A DNA stretch of 47,686 nt, taken from an uncultured Elioraea sp. Its GTDB lineage: Bacteria > Pseudomonadota > Alphaproteobacteria > Acetobacterales > Acetobacteraceae. Location of the stretch: the NCBI GenBank assembly GCA_937928775.1, contig CALFVI010000031.1, forward strand, positions 1 through 47,686, in the 5' to 3' direction. This document shows positions 24,750 to 33,968 of this stretch, piece by piece; positions within the stretch are counted from its first letter, which is position 1; the number at the start of each line of letters is the position of its first letter. Both the position numbers and the translations under genes were made by a program. The notes below the pieces were generated by a model, which worked only from the letters and a program-made list of their open reading frames with translations, did no database searches and was not told the DNA's origin.

Positions 24750-27689
24750 ATGGACGGACTGATGCTCGGCCCGCCGCTCGCCTGCGACCGCGAGGCGGCG
24801 GAGCGCGCCCTCGCCCGGCTTGCCGAAGATGGCGGCAGCCTGCCGCCCGAATGGCATGAGGGGTTGGTCGCGGTGTTCAGCTGCAGCCCCCACCTCGCCG
24901 CCCTCGCGCAACGGGAGCCGGACACTGTGCACCGGTTCTGCGTCGAAGGGGCTGAGGTGGCGCTGGCGCAGGCGATGGCCGCGATCCCGCGCGGCGAGGC
25001 GCTTGCCCGTGCGGGTCGCGGCGAGCTCGCCGCAGCGCTGCGCACCGCGAAGCGCCGCGCCGCGCTCGTCATCGCCCTCGCCGACCTGTTCGGGCTTTGG
25101 TCGCTCGAGCAGGTGACGGGGGCGCTCAGCAACCTCGCAGACGCCGCCGTCGACGCCGCCGCCGGCTGGCTCCTGCTCGAGGCGGCCGGGCGCGGACTGT
25201 TCCGCCCGCTCGATCCCATCGCGCCGACGCGCGGGTCGGGCCTGATTCTCATCGGCATGGGCAAGCTTGGCGCGCACGAACTCAACTACTCCTCTGATAT
25301 CGACCTCATCGTCCTCTTCGACCCAGAGCGCGCACCCTATCACGGGGAGGACCGTCTCGCCTTCTTCGTCCGTCTCGCCCGCGAGCTCGTGCGGCTGATG
25401 GAGGAGCGCACGGAGGGCGGCTACGTGTTCCGCACCGATCTGAGGCTCCGCCCCGACCCCGGCGCCACACCGCTTGCTGTCTCCGTCGAGGCGGCACTCA
25501 CCTACTACGGCTCTCTCGGGCAGAACTGGGAGCGAGCAGCGATGATCAAGGCCCGCCCGATCGCTGGCGATTGCGAGGCGGGGCGGGCCTTCCTTACGGA
25601 ACTCCGCCCCTTCGTCTGGCGACGCCACCTCGATTTCGCCGCCATTCGCGACATCCACTCGATCAAGCGCCAGATCCAGGCCTACCGCGGCGGCGGCGCG
25701 ATCGCGGTGGCGGGGCACAACCTGAAGCTCGGCCGCGGCGGCATTCGCGAGATCGAGTTCTTCGCCCAGGTGCAGCAGCTGATTTGGGGCGGGCGCGACC
25801 CGGCGTTGCGCGCGCCGGCCACTCTGCACGCCCTCACCGCCCTCGCCCGAGCCGGGCTGATTGGCGAAGTGGCTCTGGGCGAACTGTCGGCGGCCTACCG
25901 GTTCCTGCGCCGCATCGAGCACCGGCTGCAGATGATCGATGACCGCCAGACGCACACCTTGCCCTCTGACGAGGCGGGGCTTGAGCGAGTCGCGCGATTC
26001 TCGGGCTTCCCCTCCAAGGAGGCGTTCGCCGAGGCGCTGCTTGCGCATCTTTCGGCGGTGGAACGACACTACAGCGCTCTGTTCGAGGAGGCACCCGAAC
26101 TCGGCGGGCCGGGGAGCCTCGTCTTCACTGGGGTGGAGGACGATCCCGACACGCTCGCCACGCTCGCGCGCATGGGCTTCGCCAACCCGCAGGCCGTAGG
26201 GGCAGCGGTGCGCGCCTGGCACCACGGACGGCCGAGGGCGACGCGCAGTGCGCGGGCGCGCGAGATCTTGACCGAGCTGATGCCCGCTTTGCTCGCCGCT
26301 CTCGCCCGCCAGAAGGATCCGGACGCCGCGTTCCGCCGTTTCGATTCTTTCCTGCACCGGTTGCCGGCCGGGGTGACTCTGTTGAGCCTTCTGCAGCGCA
26401 ACCCTGGGCTTCTCGATCGGGTGGCGCTGATCTGCGGGGCAGCACCCTTGCTCGCCGACTATCTCGCCGCCCAGCCGCAGGTGCTCGACGGGCTGCTCGT
26501 GGGCGCGGGGCCTGAGCGCCCGATCGCCAAGGCGCTGCGCGCCCGGCTTGCCGAGACGCGCTTCCTCGAGGAAGCGTTGGAGGTGGTGCGCCGGGTGGTG
26601 CGCGAGCGCGAGTTCCTGGTGGGTGTCGCCACCCTCGAGGGCGCGATCGACGTCGATCATGCCGGCATGCTGCGCGCGCGGCACGCTGATGCCGCCCTGC
26701 GCGCCCTGCTGCCGCTCGTCGAACGCGACTTCGCCTCCCGCCATGGCACTATTCCCGGCGGTGCGATGGCGGTGGTGGCGCTTGGCAAGCTCGGCGGGCG
26801 GGAGATGATGGCGGCCTCGGATCTCGACCTCATCCTGCTCTACGACCACGCGCAGGAGGCAGAATGGGCGGTCGGCGCGACGGGGCGCGCCCTCTCCCCG
26901 CCCGAGTATTTCACGCGGCTCACCCAGCGCTTCATCGCCGCAATCACCGCACCCACCGCCGAGGGCAGGCTATACGAAGTCGACATGCGGCTCAGACCCT
27001 CCGGCAACAAGGGCCCGATCGCCGTGCACATCGATGGGTTCGCCCGCTACCAGCTGGAACGGGCCTGGACCTGGGAGCACATGGCGCTGACCAGGGCCAG
27101 GGTGATCGCGGGGCCGGCGTGGTTGCGGCGACGGGCGCGCGCTGCCATCCGCGCCGCGCTGACGCGCCCCCGCGACGCGGAGGTGGTGCGGCAGGATGCG
27201 GCCGAGCTTCGCGGTCGGATCGCGCGCGAGTTGCCCCCGTTCTCGGAATGGGACGTAAAGTATCGCGCGGGGGGACTTTTAGAGGGTGAGTTCGTCTGCC
27301 AGGTGCTGCAACTGATCCACGCCGCAACGCACCCCGAGGTGCTGGCGACGACCACCGCCGAGGCCTTAAGCAGGCTTGCCCGCGCTGGCGTTCTCGCGGC
27401 CGACGAGGCACAGGAGCTCGCCACCGCCATGCGCCTCTTTCGCGCCATGCAGGGCGTTTTGCGGCTGACCGTCGGCAAGCCCCGCTCCGAGGCAGAGATC
27501 CCGGGGCCGGTGGCGGAGGCGCTTTGCCGCGCGGCCGCTGCGGCCGGAGCCGCCGACGCCGTTGACCTCAAAGGGCTCGCCACCCAGATGCGAAATGCTG
27601 CGCAACGAATCCGCGCGGCATTCAATCGGCACATTGCCGATCTCGGCCCGCTTGCGGACGACCGGCTCGGTCCGCGAACGGACACTTGA
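24750..27689 (+). CDS. glnE: Bifunctional glutamine synthetase adenylyltransferase/adenylyl-removing enzyme GlnE
   Basis: A 979-residue enzyme with two nucleotidyltransferase domains. The N-terminal (deadenylylating) domain carries GMGKLGAHELNYSSDIDL with metal ligands D183 and D185. The C-terminal (adenylylating) domain carries ALGKLGGREMMAASDLDL with aspartates at about 690 and 692. GlnE tunes glutamine synthetase activity by adding or removing AMP in response to PII (GlnB). Both domains keep their acidic pairs, so both activities are expected. The helical middle and the C-terminal PII-response region are full length. It is followed 30 nt later by a peroxiredoxin gene, a pairing also known in other alphaproteobacteria (recalled, not checked). 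Confidence 0.95.
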   Translation: MDGLMLGPPLACDREAAERALARLAEDGGSLPPEWHEGLVAVFSCSPHLAALAQREPDTVHRFCVEGAEVALAQAMAAIPRGEALARAGRGELAAALRTAKRRAALVIALADLFGLWSLEQVTGALSNLADAAVDAAAGWLLLEAAGRGLFRPLDPIAPTRGSGLILIGMGKLGAHELNYSSDIDLIVLFDPERAPYHGEDRLAFFVRLARELVRLMEERTEGGYVFRTDLRLRPDPGATPLAVSVEAALTYYGSLGQNWERAAMIKARPIAGDCEAGRAFLTELRPFVWRRHLDFAAIRDIHSIKRQIQAYRGGGAIAVAGHNLKLGRGGIREIEFFAQVQQLIWGGRDPALRAPATLHALTALARAGLIGEVALGELSAAYRFLRRIEHRLQMIDDRQTHTLPSDEAGLERVARFSGFPSKEAFAEALLAHLSAVERHYSALFEEAPELGGPGSLVFTGVEDDPDTLATLARMGFANPQAVGAAVRAWHHGRPRATRSARAREILTELMPALLAALARQKDPDAAFRRFDSFLHRLPAGVTLLSLLQRNPGLLDRVALICGAAPLLADYLAAQPQVLDGLLVGAGPERPIAKALRARLAETRFLEEALEVVRRVVREREFLVGVATLEGAIDVDHAGMLRARHADAALRALLPLVERDFASRHGTIPGGAMAVVALGKLGGREMMAASDLDLILLYDHAQEAEWAVGATGRALSPPEYFTRLTQRFIAAITAPTAEGRLYEVDMRLRPSGNKGPIAVHIDGFARYQLERAWTWEHMALTRARVIAGPAWLRRRARAAIRAALTRPRDAEVVRQDAAELRGRIARELPPFSEWDVKYRAGGLLEGEFVCQVLQLIHAATHPEVLATTTAEALSRLARAGVLAADEAQELATAMRLFRAMQGVLRLTVGKPRSEAEIPGPVAEALCRAAAAAGAADAVDLKGLATQMRNAAQRIRAAFNRHIADLGPLADDRLGPRTDT

Positions 27690-27719
27690 TCGAAGGCAAC
27701 GAGGGAGAGGGTCACGTCG

Positions 27720-28397
27720 ATGGCGACGACGAAGAGACCAGCGGCAAAAACGGTTGCCAAGGCCACGGCGACAACGTCTGCCGCGCAAGCAAAGACGACA
27801 CGCAAGGCCGCCGCCGCGAAAACGACGAAGAAGGCCGCACGCGAGGCCGCCGTGACGAAGGCCTCAGCGGTGAAGGCGACGGGGGCGAGGCCCGCCAAAC
27901 CTGCGCCTGCTCCTGTTGCCGGCGCGTCGTCGGCGGGCGTAAAGGAAGGCGACCCCGCCCCGGCCTTCACCCTCCAAGCCACGGGCGGGCGCACGGTCAG
28001 CCTCGCAGCGCTGTTGGGAAGGCCGTTCGTGCTCTATTTCTATCCTAAGGCCGACACGCCCGGCTGCACCACAGAGGCCTGCGCCTTCAACGAGGCGCTG
28101 CCCCAGTTCAAGGGGCTTGGGCTGGAGGTGATCGGGGTCAGCCCCGACAAGATGCCGGCGATCGAAAAGTTCGCGCAGAAATACGGGCTCGACTTCCCGC
28201 TCGCCTCCGACCCGGAGAACGCCACCGCCCAGGCCTATGGCGCCTGGGGTGAGAAGGTGTTCATGGGACGGCGCTCGATCGGGCTGATCCGCAGCACGTT
28301 CCTAATCGACAAGGAGGGGCGGATTGCGCGCGTCTGGAAGAAGGTGAAGGTAGACGGGCACGCCGCCGAGGTGCTAGAGGCGGCACGCGCCCTCTGA
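27720..28397 (+). CDS. PrxQ/BCP-type peroxiredoxin with a lysine/alanine-rich histone-H1-like N-terminal tail
   Basis: A 225-residue protein in two parts. Residues 1-72 are almost only Ala, Lys, Thr, Val, Arg and Pro (TTKRPAAKTVAKATATT, KTTRKAAAAKTTKKAA), a low-complexity basic tail like AlgP/histone H1 C-termini. Residues 73-225 are a complete atypical 2-Cys peroxiredoxin: EGDPAPAFTLQ, peroxidatic C116 and resolving C121 in DTPGCTTEAC, and IRSTFLIDKEGRIARVW. It reduces hydroperoxides using thioredoxin. Typical PrxQ proteins are about 155 residues, so the tail is a true extension. The start has GGGAGAGG upstream, and there is no later in-frame start before the tail ends that has comparable support. 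The tail is not a signal peptide, having no hydrophobic core. Confidence 0.92.
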   Translation: MATTKRPAAKTVAKATATTSAAQAKTTRKAAAAKTTKKAAREAAVTKASAVKATGARPAKPAPAPVAGASSAGVKEGDPAPAFTLQATGGRTVSLAALLGRPFVLYFYPKADTPGCTTEACAFNEALPQFKGLGLEVIGVSPDKMPAIEKFAQKYGLDFPLASDPENATAQAYGAWGEKVFMGRRSIGLIRSTFLIDKEGRIARVWKKVKVDGHAAEVLEAARAL

Positions 28398-29154
28398 GGT
28401 GTCCTCCGAAGCTTGGTCCCCGGGGCGAAGTCCTCGGCTCGGCGTTGCCACCGCAGCCTTCCTCAGCGGCGTCTGTCCGGTGCGAAGGCCGGCCGAGTGC
28501 TCGTCCGCCTCCTGCGCCAGCCCCTTCAGCACGGCCTCGTTGCGAATGGTGACCCGCCCCGGGGTCAGCGATACCACCCCCTCTCCTTCCCAGGCCTTCA
28601 GAACGCGGTTCACGCTTTCACGCGCCGCTCCCACCAGCTCCGCCAGTTCCTTCTGGGTGGCCGGGATCGACGCCAAGTTCTGCGCCGCTGCGAGGCGAAG
28701 CAGGGCACGGGCGAGCCGCCCTTCGAGCGGCAGGGAGGGGGAGCTCCTCGACCTGGCTCGAGGTCTGCCGCAGCCGCTCGCGCAGGATCTCGATCACCGC
28801 CAGCGCCAGCGTGGGGTGAGTCGGGAGCAGCGGCAGCACGTCGCGACGCTCCAGCGTCATCAGCCGCCCGTCCGTCAGCGCCACCGCATCGGCTGAGCGC
28901 GGGCGGCCATCGAGGAGCGCGATCTCGCCGAACACCTCTCCCGCCCGCACGGTGTTGAGCACGATGTCCTTGCCGTTCTCCGCCGGCACGACGATGCGCA
29001 CCCAGACGGCGAGCACGGCGATCAGCCCGGCCCCGGCGTCACCCCGGCGAAACAACGTCTCGCCCGGCCGCATCGGGCACACATGTGCGTCGGCCACGAG
29101 CCGGGCGATCTCCTCCGCGAGCAGGCCGCCGAACAGAGCGTTGCGTGCCGGCAC
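28374..29154 (-). pseudogene. Crp/Fnr-family transcription regulator split by a +1 frameshift
   Basis: The cyclic-nucleotide-binding-type domain (LFGGLLAEEIARLVADA, PGETLFRRGDAGAG, RAGEVFGEIALLDGRPRSADAVA) reads in one frame from about 29154 to 28740. The winged-helix half (EGRLARALLRLAAAQNLA, IPATQKELAELVGAARESVNRVLKAW) reads in another frame to a stop at 28374. The switch falls at a run of five G at 28737-28741 (C5 in the mRNA); removing one base restores LPSLPLEGRLARALL. As it stands the first frame ends in unrelated residues and has no DNA-binding helix. The start is uncertain: GTG at 29154 has a poor ribosome site. The 3' end overlaps the peroxiredoxin gene tail by 24 nt. A sequencing error in the homopolymer cannot be excluded. 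Confidence 0.8.
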
Positions 29155-29342
29155 CTCATAGCGGGCATCGGCGGCATCGAGGCGCGGGGAAGCGACACGC
29201 CCGCAACCATAGCGCGAGCCGCCCGCGCTTGCACCTGCGGTCGCGTGACTGATCGATGCTTCATCCTCCGTCCGCGATCCGCTACGCTCATCGGCCTTGG
29301 TCGGGTGGCTGACGCCGTCCGGTCCGCTCGGGAGACGACACG

Positions 29343-30935
29343 ATGATGCGCATCCGATTTCTCGCCGCTGCGGCGGCCATCGTCCTTGCCGTGCCGTTCA
29401 CCTCCGCCGAAGCACGGACCATCCGCTGGTCGGCGGCGGGCGATCCGAACACCATGGATCCGCACTCGCAGAACCTCGGTACGGTGACGAAGATCCTCAA
29501 CCAGATCTACGAGCCGCTGATCCTGCGCACGCGCGACCTCGGCCTCGAACCCGGTCTCGCCACCGCCTGGCGCCAGCTTGAGCCCACGCGTTGGCGGTTC
29601 GAACTGCGGCGCGGGGTCAAGTTCCACAACGGCAACGACTTCGCCGCCGACGACGTTGTCTTCTCGATCGAGCGCGCACTGGCGCCGACCTCGAATTACG
29701 GCATCTTCGTCGACACCGTGCAGTCGGTGGTCAGGATCGACGACTTCACCGTCGACATTATCACCAAGATCCCCGACCCGATCCTGCCGAACAAGCTCGC
29801 CTCGGTCTACATCATGGACCGCGAGTGGTCGGAGGCGAACAACGTCCGCCAGCCGCAGAACACACGCGCTCGGGAGGAGACGCACACGGTGCGCAACACC
29901 AACGGCACCGGCCCATTCCGCCTCGTCATCCGCGAGCCCGACGTGCGCACGGTGATGGTGCGCAACGACCAGTGGTGGGGCTGGAACGTCCCGGGCAACG
30001 ACAGCAATATCACCGAGATCATCTACCGTCCGATCGCCTCAGATGCCACGCGGGTCGCTGCCCTCCTCTCCGGCGAGGTCGATTTCGTGCTCGACCCGCC
30101 GCTGCAGGACCTCGAGCGGCTGAAGCGCGCGCCGAACATCTCTGTGCTCGAGGGGCCGGAGGTGCGCACGCTCTTCTTCGCAATGGACGTCAAGCGTGAC
30201 GAACTGCTCTACTCGAGCGTGAAGGGGAGAAATCCGTTCAAGGATCTCCGCGTGCGGCAGGCCCTCTACCACGCGATCGACATCGAGGCGATTCGCTCGC
30301 GCGTGATGCGGGGGCAGGCCGTGGTCACCGGCACGCTCTTCCCTCCGCAGGTGAACGGCTACACGAAGGAATGGGACAAGCGGCTACCCTTCGACCCTGC
30401 GCGCGCCCGCGCCTTGCTCGCGGAAGCGGGTTTCCCGCAGGGCTTCGAGGTGACTCTCGATTGCCCCAACAACCGCTATATCAACGACGAGCAGATCTGC
30501 CAAGCGGTGGCAGCGATGTGGACGCGGGTCGGCGTCAATACGCGGCTGAATGCGATGCCGCTGGCGCAGTTCTTCCCCAAGATCCAGCGCGAGGATACCT
30601 CGATCTACCTGCTGGGCTGGGGGGTGCCCACGCTCGATGCGCTCTACTCCATCCAGTCGCTGCTCGCGACCAGGGACGGCCGGCCCGGCAACGGCATCTG
30701 GAACTACGGCAACTACTCCAACCCGCGCATGGATGCGCTGACCGAGACGATCAAGAACGAGTCGGACCCCGAGAAGCGCAACGCAGCGATCGCGGAAGCG
30801 ATGCGCATCTACCACGAGGATGTGCCGCACATTCCCCTGCACCATCAGATGATCCCTTGGGCGATGCGCGCCAACATCACCATTCCGCACATGGCCAACA
30901 ACCAGCCCTATATGCGCTGGGCACGGGTGAACTAA
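29343..30935 (+). CDS. Peptide/oligopeptide ABC transporter solute-binding protein (SBP_bac_5, DppA/OppA type)
   Basis: A 530-residue periplasmic receptor. A signal peptide (RFLAAAAAIVLAVPFTSAEA) is followed by the family start TIRWSAAGDPNTMDPHS. Further family features are IYEPLI, the RRGVKFHNGNDFAADDVVFSIERAL-type block, NGTGPFRL, LRVRQALYHAIDIEAI and the C-terminal WGVPTLDALYSI and VPHIPLHHQ. It delivers peptides or similar ligands to the permease encoded downstream. The ATG at 29343 (a second ATG follows directly) has GGGAGA about 8 nt upstream. The divergent neighbour is the frameshifted Crp/Fnr gene, 188 nt away. Confidence 0.92.
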   Translation: MMRIRFLAAAAAIVLAVPFTSAEARTIRWSAAGDPNTMDPHSQNLGTVTKILNQIYEPLILRTRDLGLEPGLATAWRQLEPTRWRFELRRGVKFHNGNDFAADDVVFSIERALAPTSNYGIFVDTVQSVVRIDDFTVDIITKIPDPILPNKLASVYIMDREWSEANNVRQPQNTRAREETHTVRNTNGTGPFRLVIREPDVRTVMVRNDQWWGWNVPGNDSNITEIIYRPIASDATRVAALLSGEVDFVLDPPLQDLERLKRAPNISVLEGPEVRTLFFAMDVKRDELLYSSVKGRNPFKDLRVRQALYHAIDIEAIRSRVMRGQAVVTGTLFPPQVNGYTKEWDKRLPFDPARARALLAEAGFPQGFEVTLDCPNNRYINDEQICQAVAAMWTRVGVNTRLNAMPLAQFFPKIQREDTSIYLLGWGVPTLDALYSIQSLLATRDGRPGNGIWNYGNYSNPRMDALTETIKNESDPEKRNAAIAEAMRIYHEDVPHIPLHHQMIPWAMRANITIPHMANNQPYMRWARVN

Positions 30936-30950
30936 TCACCCGTCTCGCTA

Positions 30951-30983
30951 GGCTCCCCGCGCCGCCAGCGCGCGCGGGGAGCC
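30951..30983 (+). terminator. Strong intercistronic stem-loop between binding protein and permease genes
   Basis: A perfect 12-bp inverted repeat (GGCTCCCCGCGC, 30951-30962; GCGCGGGGAGCC, 30972-30983) with a 9-nt loop lies 15 nt after the binding-protein stop and 54 nt before the permease start. No U-run follows. Such hairpins in ABC operons often protect the upstream mRNA from 3' exonucleases or partly terminate transcription, so that binding protein is made in excess over the membrane parts. Confidence 0.6.
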
Positions 30984-31036
30984 GCCGATGCTGCCGTGCC
31001 ACCCTCGGTGGCCGAAGACGGATTGTGTCGCCATCC

Positions 31037-32023
31037 ATGCTCGCCTTCATCGTTTCACGTCTCCTGCAGGCGATCCCCGTCATGTTGACGGTGAGCCTGA
31101 TCAGCTTCGCCATGTTCGCCTATGTCGGCGATCCGGTGACGATCATGCTCGGTCAGGATTACACGGAGGCGCAGCGCGAGGCCTTGGTGCGCGAGCTCGG
31201 CCTCGATCAGCCCTTCTTCGTGCAGTTCGTCGAGTTCCTGCAGAACGTTCTGCGCGGCGATTTCGGCATCTCCTATCGCCTTGGCCGGCCGGTGGCTGAG
31301 CTGATCCTCGAACGCCTGCCCGCCACGATCGAACTCGCGCTGACCGCCGCCCTACTTGCCCTCCTCATCGGCGTGCCGATGGGCGTCTACACGGGGCTCT
31401 ACCGCAATTCCTGGCTCTCACGCGTGTTCCTCACTGTGTCGCTGATCGGCGTGTCGCTGCCGACCTTTCTCATCGGCATCCTGCTCATCCTCGTCTTCGC
31501 CGTCATCCTCGGCTGGCTGCCATCCTTTGGCCGCGGCGAGACGGTGGCGATCGGGTGGTGGACGACGGGGCTTCTCACAGCATCGGGGCTCAAGGCCCTC
31601 ATTCTGCCCGCCGTCACACTTGGCCTCTACCAGATGACCCTGATCATGCGCCTCGTGCGCAGCGAGATGCTCGAGGTGCTGCGCACCGACTACATCAAGT
31701 TCGCCCGCGCGCGCGGCCTGCCCGACCGGATCGTCCATTTCGGGCACGCGCTGAAGAACACGCTGGTGCCGGTGATCACCATCACCGGCCTGCAGCTCGG
31801 TGCCATCATCGCCTTCGCCATCGTCACCGAAACGGTGTTCCAGTGGCCGGGCATGGGGCTGCTCTTCATCCAGGCGGTGGCGAACGCCGACATCCCGATC
31901 ATGGCCGCATACCTGATGCTGATCGCGCTCCTGTTCGTGACGATCAACCTGATCGTCGACCTTCTCTACTACGCGGTCGACCCGCGCCTGCGCAGCGGGC
32001 TCATCGCCTCATCCGACCGCTGA
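31037..32023 (+). CDS. Dipeptide/oligopeptide ABC transporter permease (DppB type)
   Basis: A 328-residue inner-membrane protein with six membrane segments. It starts MLAFIVSRLLQAIPVMLTVS, the standard DppB/OppB N-terminus, followed by GLDQPFFVQFVEFLQNVLRGDFG-type periplasmic sequence and the EAA loop DYIKFARARGLPDRIVHFGHALKN that docks the ATPases, then ITGLQLGAIIAFAIVTETVFQWPGMG. The ATG at 31037 is chosen because upstream in-frame sequence overlaps the previous gene and is not homologous. The stop is 4 nt before the next permease gene. Confidence 0.93.
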   Translation: MLAFIVSRLLQAIPVMLTVSLISFAMFAYVGDPVTIMLGQDYTEAQREALVRELGLDQPFFVQFVEFLQNVLRGDFGISYRLGRPVAELILERLPATIELALTAALLALLIGVPMGVYTGLYRNSWLSRVFLTVSLIGVSLPTFLIGILLILVFAVILGWLPSFGRGETVAIGWWTTGLLTASGLKALILPAVTLGLYQMTLIMRLVRSEMLEVLRTDYIKFARARGLPDRIVHFGHALKNTLVPVITITGLQLGAIIAFAIVTETVFQWPGMGLLFIQAVANADIPIMAAYLMLIALLFVTINLIVDLLYYAVDPRLRSGLIASSDR

Positions 32024-32027
32024 GACG

Positions 32028-32957
32028 ATGAGCGCCTTCGCGCCCGCGCGCCGGCTCACGCGCATCTTCGACACCGATCTCTGGTGGTCGTTCACCCGCT
32101 CGCCCACCGTCGTCGCCTCCGCCCTCATCGCCGTGGCGATGATCAGCTCCGCTGCCTTCGCCCCATGGGTCGCACCGCACAATCCGTTCGACCTCGCTAC
32201 CCTCAACCTGCTCGACGCCTTCACCCCGCCGATCTGGCTCGAGGGGGGGGATGCGCGCTTCCTGCTCGGCACCGATGATCAGGGCCGCGACGTGCTCTCC
32301 ACCATCCTCTACGGCGCGCGAATCAGTTTGTTTGTAGGTTTCTGCTCCGTGCTGTTCGCGATGACCCTCGGTGTTAGCATCGGGCTCGTCGCCGGCTACG
32401 CAGGGGGAACGGTTGACGCGGTGCTGATGCGCATCGCCGACATCAAGCTCACCTTCCCTGCCATCCTGATTGCGCTGCTCGTCGATGGCATCGTGCGGGC
32501 CGTGCTGCCGCGCGAGCTGCATGACCGGATCGCGATCTGGGTCCTCATCTTCGCCATCGGCTTCTCGAATTGGGTTCCCTTCGCCCGCACCGTACGGGGC
32601 TCGACCATGGTCGAGAAGAACAAGGAGTATGTGATGGCTGCGCGCGTCATCGGCCTTTCGCCGGCACGCATCATGTGGTCGCACGTGCTGCCGAACGTGC
32701 TGGGGCCGGTGCTCGTCATCGCTACGCTGCAGCTCGGCTTTGCCATCCTGGCCGAAGCGACTCTCTCCTTCCTCGGCGTTGGTGTGCCGCCGACCCAGCC
32801 TTCGCTCGGCACGCTGATCCGCATTGGCAACGACTTCCTCTTCTCCGGCGAGTGGTGGATCACGGTGTTCCCGGGCACGGCGCTTGCCACCATGGTGCTG
32901 TCGGTCAACCTGCTCGGCGACTGGCTGCGCGACGCCCTCAACCCGAAGCTGCGCTAG
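32028..32957 (+). CDS. Dipeptide/oligopeptide ABC transporter permease (DppC type)
   Basis: A 309-residue permease pairing with the DppB-type protein. The cytoplasmic N-terminus leads to TM1 (VVASALIAVAMISSAAFAPWVAP), then FLLGTDDQGRDVLSTILYGARISLFVG, the family signature, and the EAA loop YVMAARVIGLSPARIMWSHVLPNV. It ends NLLGDWLRDALNPKLR, as DppC proteins do. The 4-nt spacing from dppB and 15 nt to the next ATPase gene indicate one transcript. Confidence 0.93.
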   Translation: MSAFAPARRLTRIFDTDLWWSFTRSPTVVASALIAVAMISSAAFAPWVAPHNPFDLATLNLLDAFTPPIWLEGGDARFLLGTDDQGRDVLSTILYGARISLFVGFCSVLFAMTLGVSIGLVAGYAGGTVDAVLMRIADIKLTFPAILIALLVDGIVRAVLPRELHDRIAIWVLIFAIGFSNWVPFARTVRGSTMVEKNKEYVMAARVIGLSPARIMWSHVLPNVLGPVLVIATLQLGFAILAEATLSFLGVGVPPTQPSLGTLIRIGNDFLFSGEWWITVFPGTALATMVLSVNLLGDWLRDALNPKLR

Positions 32958-32972
32958 GGAGGACCGCGGACG

Positions 32973-33968
32973 ATGCCGCTGCTCGATGTGCGCAATCTCC
33001 GCGTGGAGTTTCCGACCCGACGCGGCACGCTCGTTGCGGTGGATGATGTCTCGTTCGCCATCGAACCCGGCGAGGTGCTCGGTGTTGTCGGGGAATCGGG
33101 CGCGGGCAAGTCGATCACCGGGGCCGCAATCATTCGCTTGATCGAACCGCCCGGCCGGATCGCCGGCGGCGAGATCTGGCTCGACGGGCGGCGCATCGAC
33201 ACCCTTCCGCCCGAGCGCATGCGCAACATTCGCGGGCGGGAGATCGGCGCGATCTTCCAAGACCCGCTGACCACGCTCAATCCGCTCTACACGATCGGGC
33301 GCCAGCTCGCCGAAACGATGCGGGTCCATCTCGGGCTTGGCGCGAAGGAGGCGCGCGCGCGTGCGATCCGCTGGCTAGAGGAGGTCGGGATTCCGGGCGC
33401 CGCTGAGCGGATCGATGCCTATCCGCACCAGTTCTCTGGGGGCATGCGCCAGCGCGTGGTGATCGCGCTCGCCCTTTGTGCGGAACCCAAGCTCGTCATC
33501 GCTGACGAGCCGACCACTGCGCTCGACGTCTCCATCCAGGCGCAGGTGATCGCGCTCCTCAAACGCCTCTGCCGTGACCACGGCACGGCGGTGATGCTGA
33601 TCACGCACGACATGGGAGTCATCGCCGAGACCGCCGATCGCGTCGCGGTGATGTATGCTGGGCGGATCGCGGAGATCGGCCCGGTGCGCGAAGTGGTGAA
33701 GCGCCCCCGCCATCCCTACACCGAGGGGCTGATGGGCTCCATTCCGCCCCTCTCGCGCCGCGTGCGGCGGCTTGCGCAGATCGAGGGGGCGATGCCGCGG
33801 CTGACTGACATTCCATCGGGTTGCGCCTTCCACCCGCGCTGCCCGCGCGCCTTCGATCGCTGCCGGCGTGATCGCCCCGATCTGATGGCCACCGATGGAC
33901 CAAACCGTGCAGCCTGCTGGCTACACGACCCGTCTTCGCGCGACCTCGCTTGCGGCCATGCCGCCTGA
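32973..33968 (+). CDS. Dipeptide/oligopeptide ABC transporter ATPase (DppD type)
   Basis: A 331-residue ATPase with Walker [12 protein letters not shown] at about 41-51, Q-loop [15 protein letters not shown], signature [12 protein letters not shown], Walker [15 protein letters not shown] and switch HDMGV. The C-terminal oligopeptide-transporter domain has the cysteine cluster [14 protein letters not shown] with a later cysteine in RAACW; Dpp-type ATPases use this cluster to hold an iron-sulfur centre according to recent structures (recalled). A GGGAGGACC ribosome site precedes the ATG. The 3' end overlaps the start of the next ATPase gene. Confidence 0.94.
   Translation: MPLLDVRNLRVEFPTRRGTLVAVDDVSFAIEPGEVLGVVGESGAGKSITGAAIIRLIEPPGRIAGGEIWLDGRRIDTLPPERMRNIRGREIGAIFQDPLTTLNPLYTIGRQLAETMRVHLGLGAKEARARAIRWLEEVGIPGAAERIDAYPHQFSGGMRQRVVIALALCAEPKLVIADEPTTALDVSIQAQVIALLKRLCRDHGTAVMLITHDMGVIAETADRVAVMYAGRIAEIGPVREVVKRPRHPYTEGLMGSIPPLSRRVRRLAQIEGAMPRLTDIPSGCAFHPRCPRAFDRCRRDRPDLMATDGPNRAACWLHDPSSRDLACGHAA

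Noticed and set aside
24726-26849. Long minus-strand open frame opposite glnE
   Set aside because: Antisense shadow of a clearly identified gene, with no family features.
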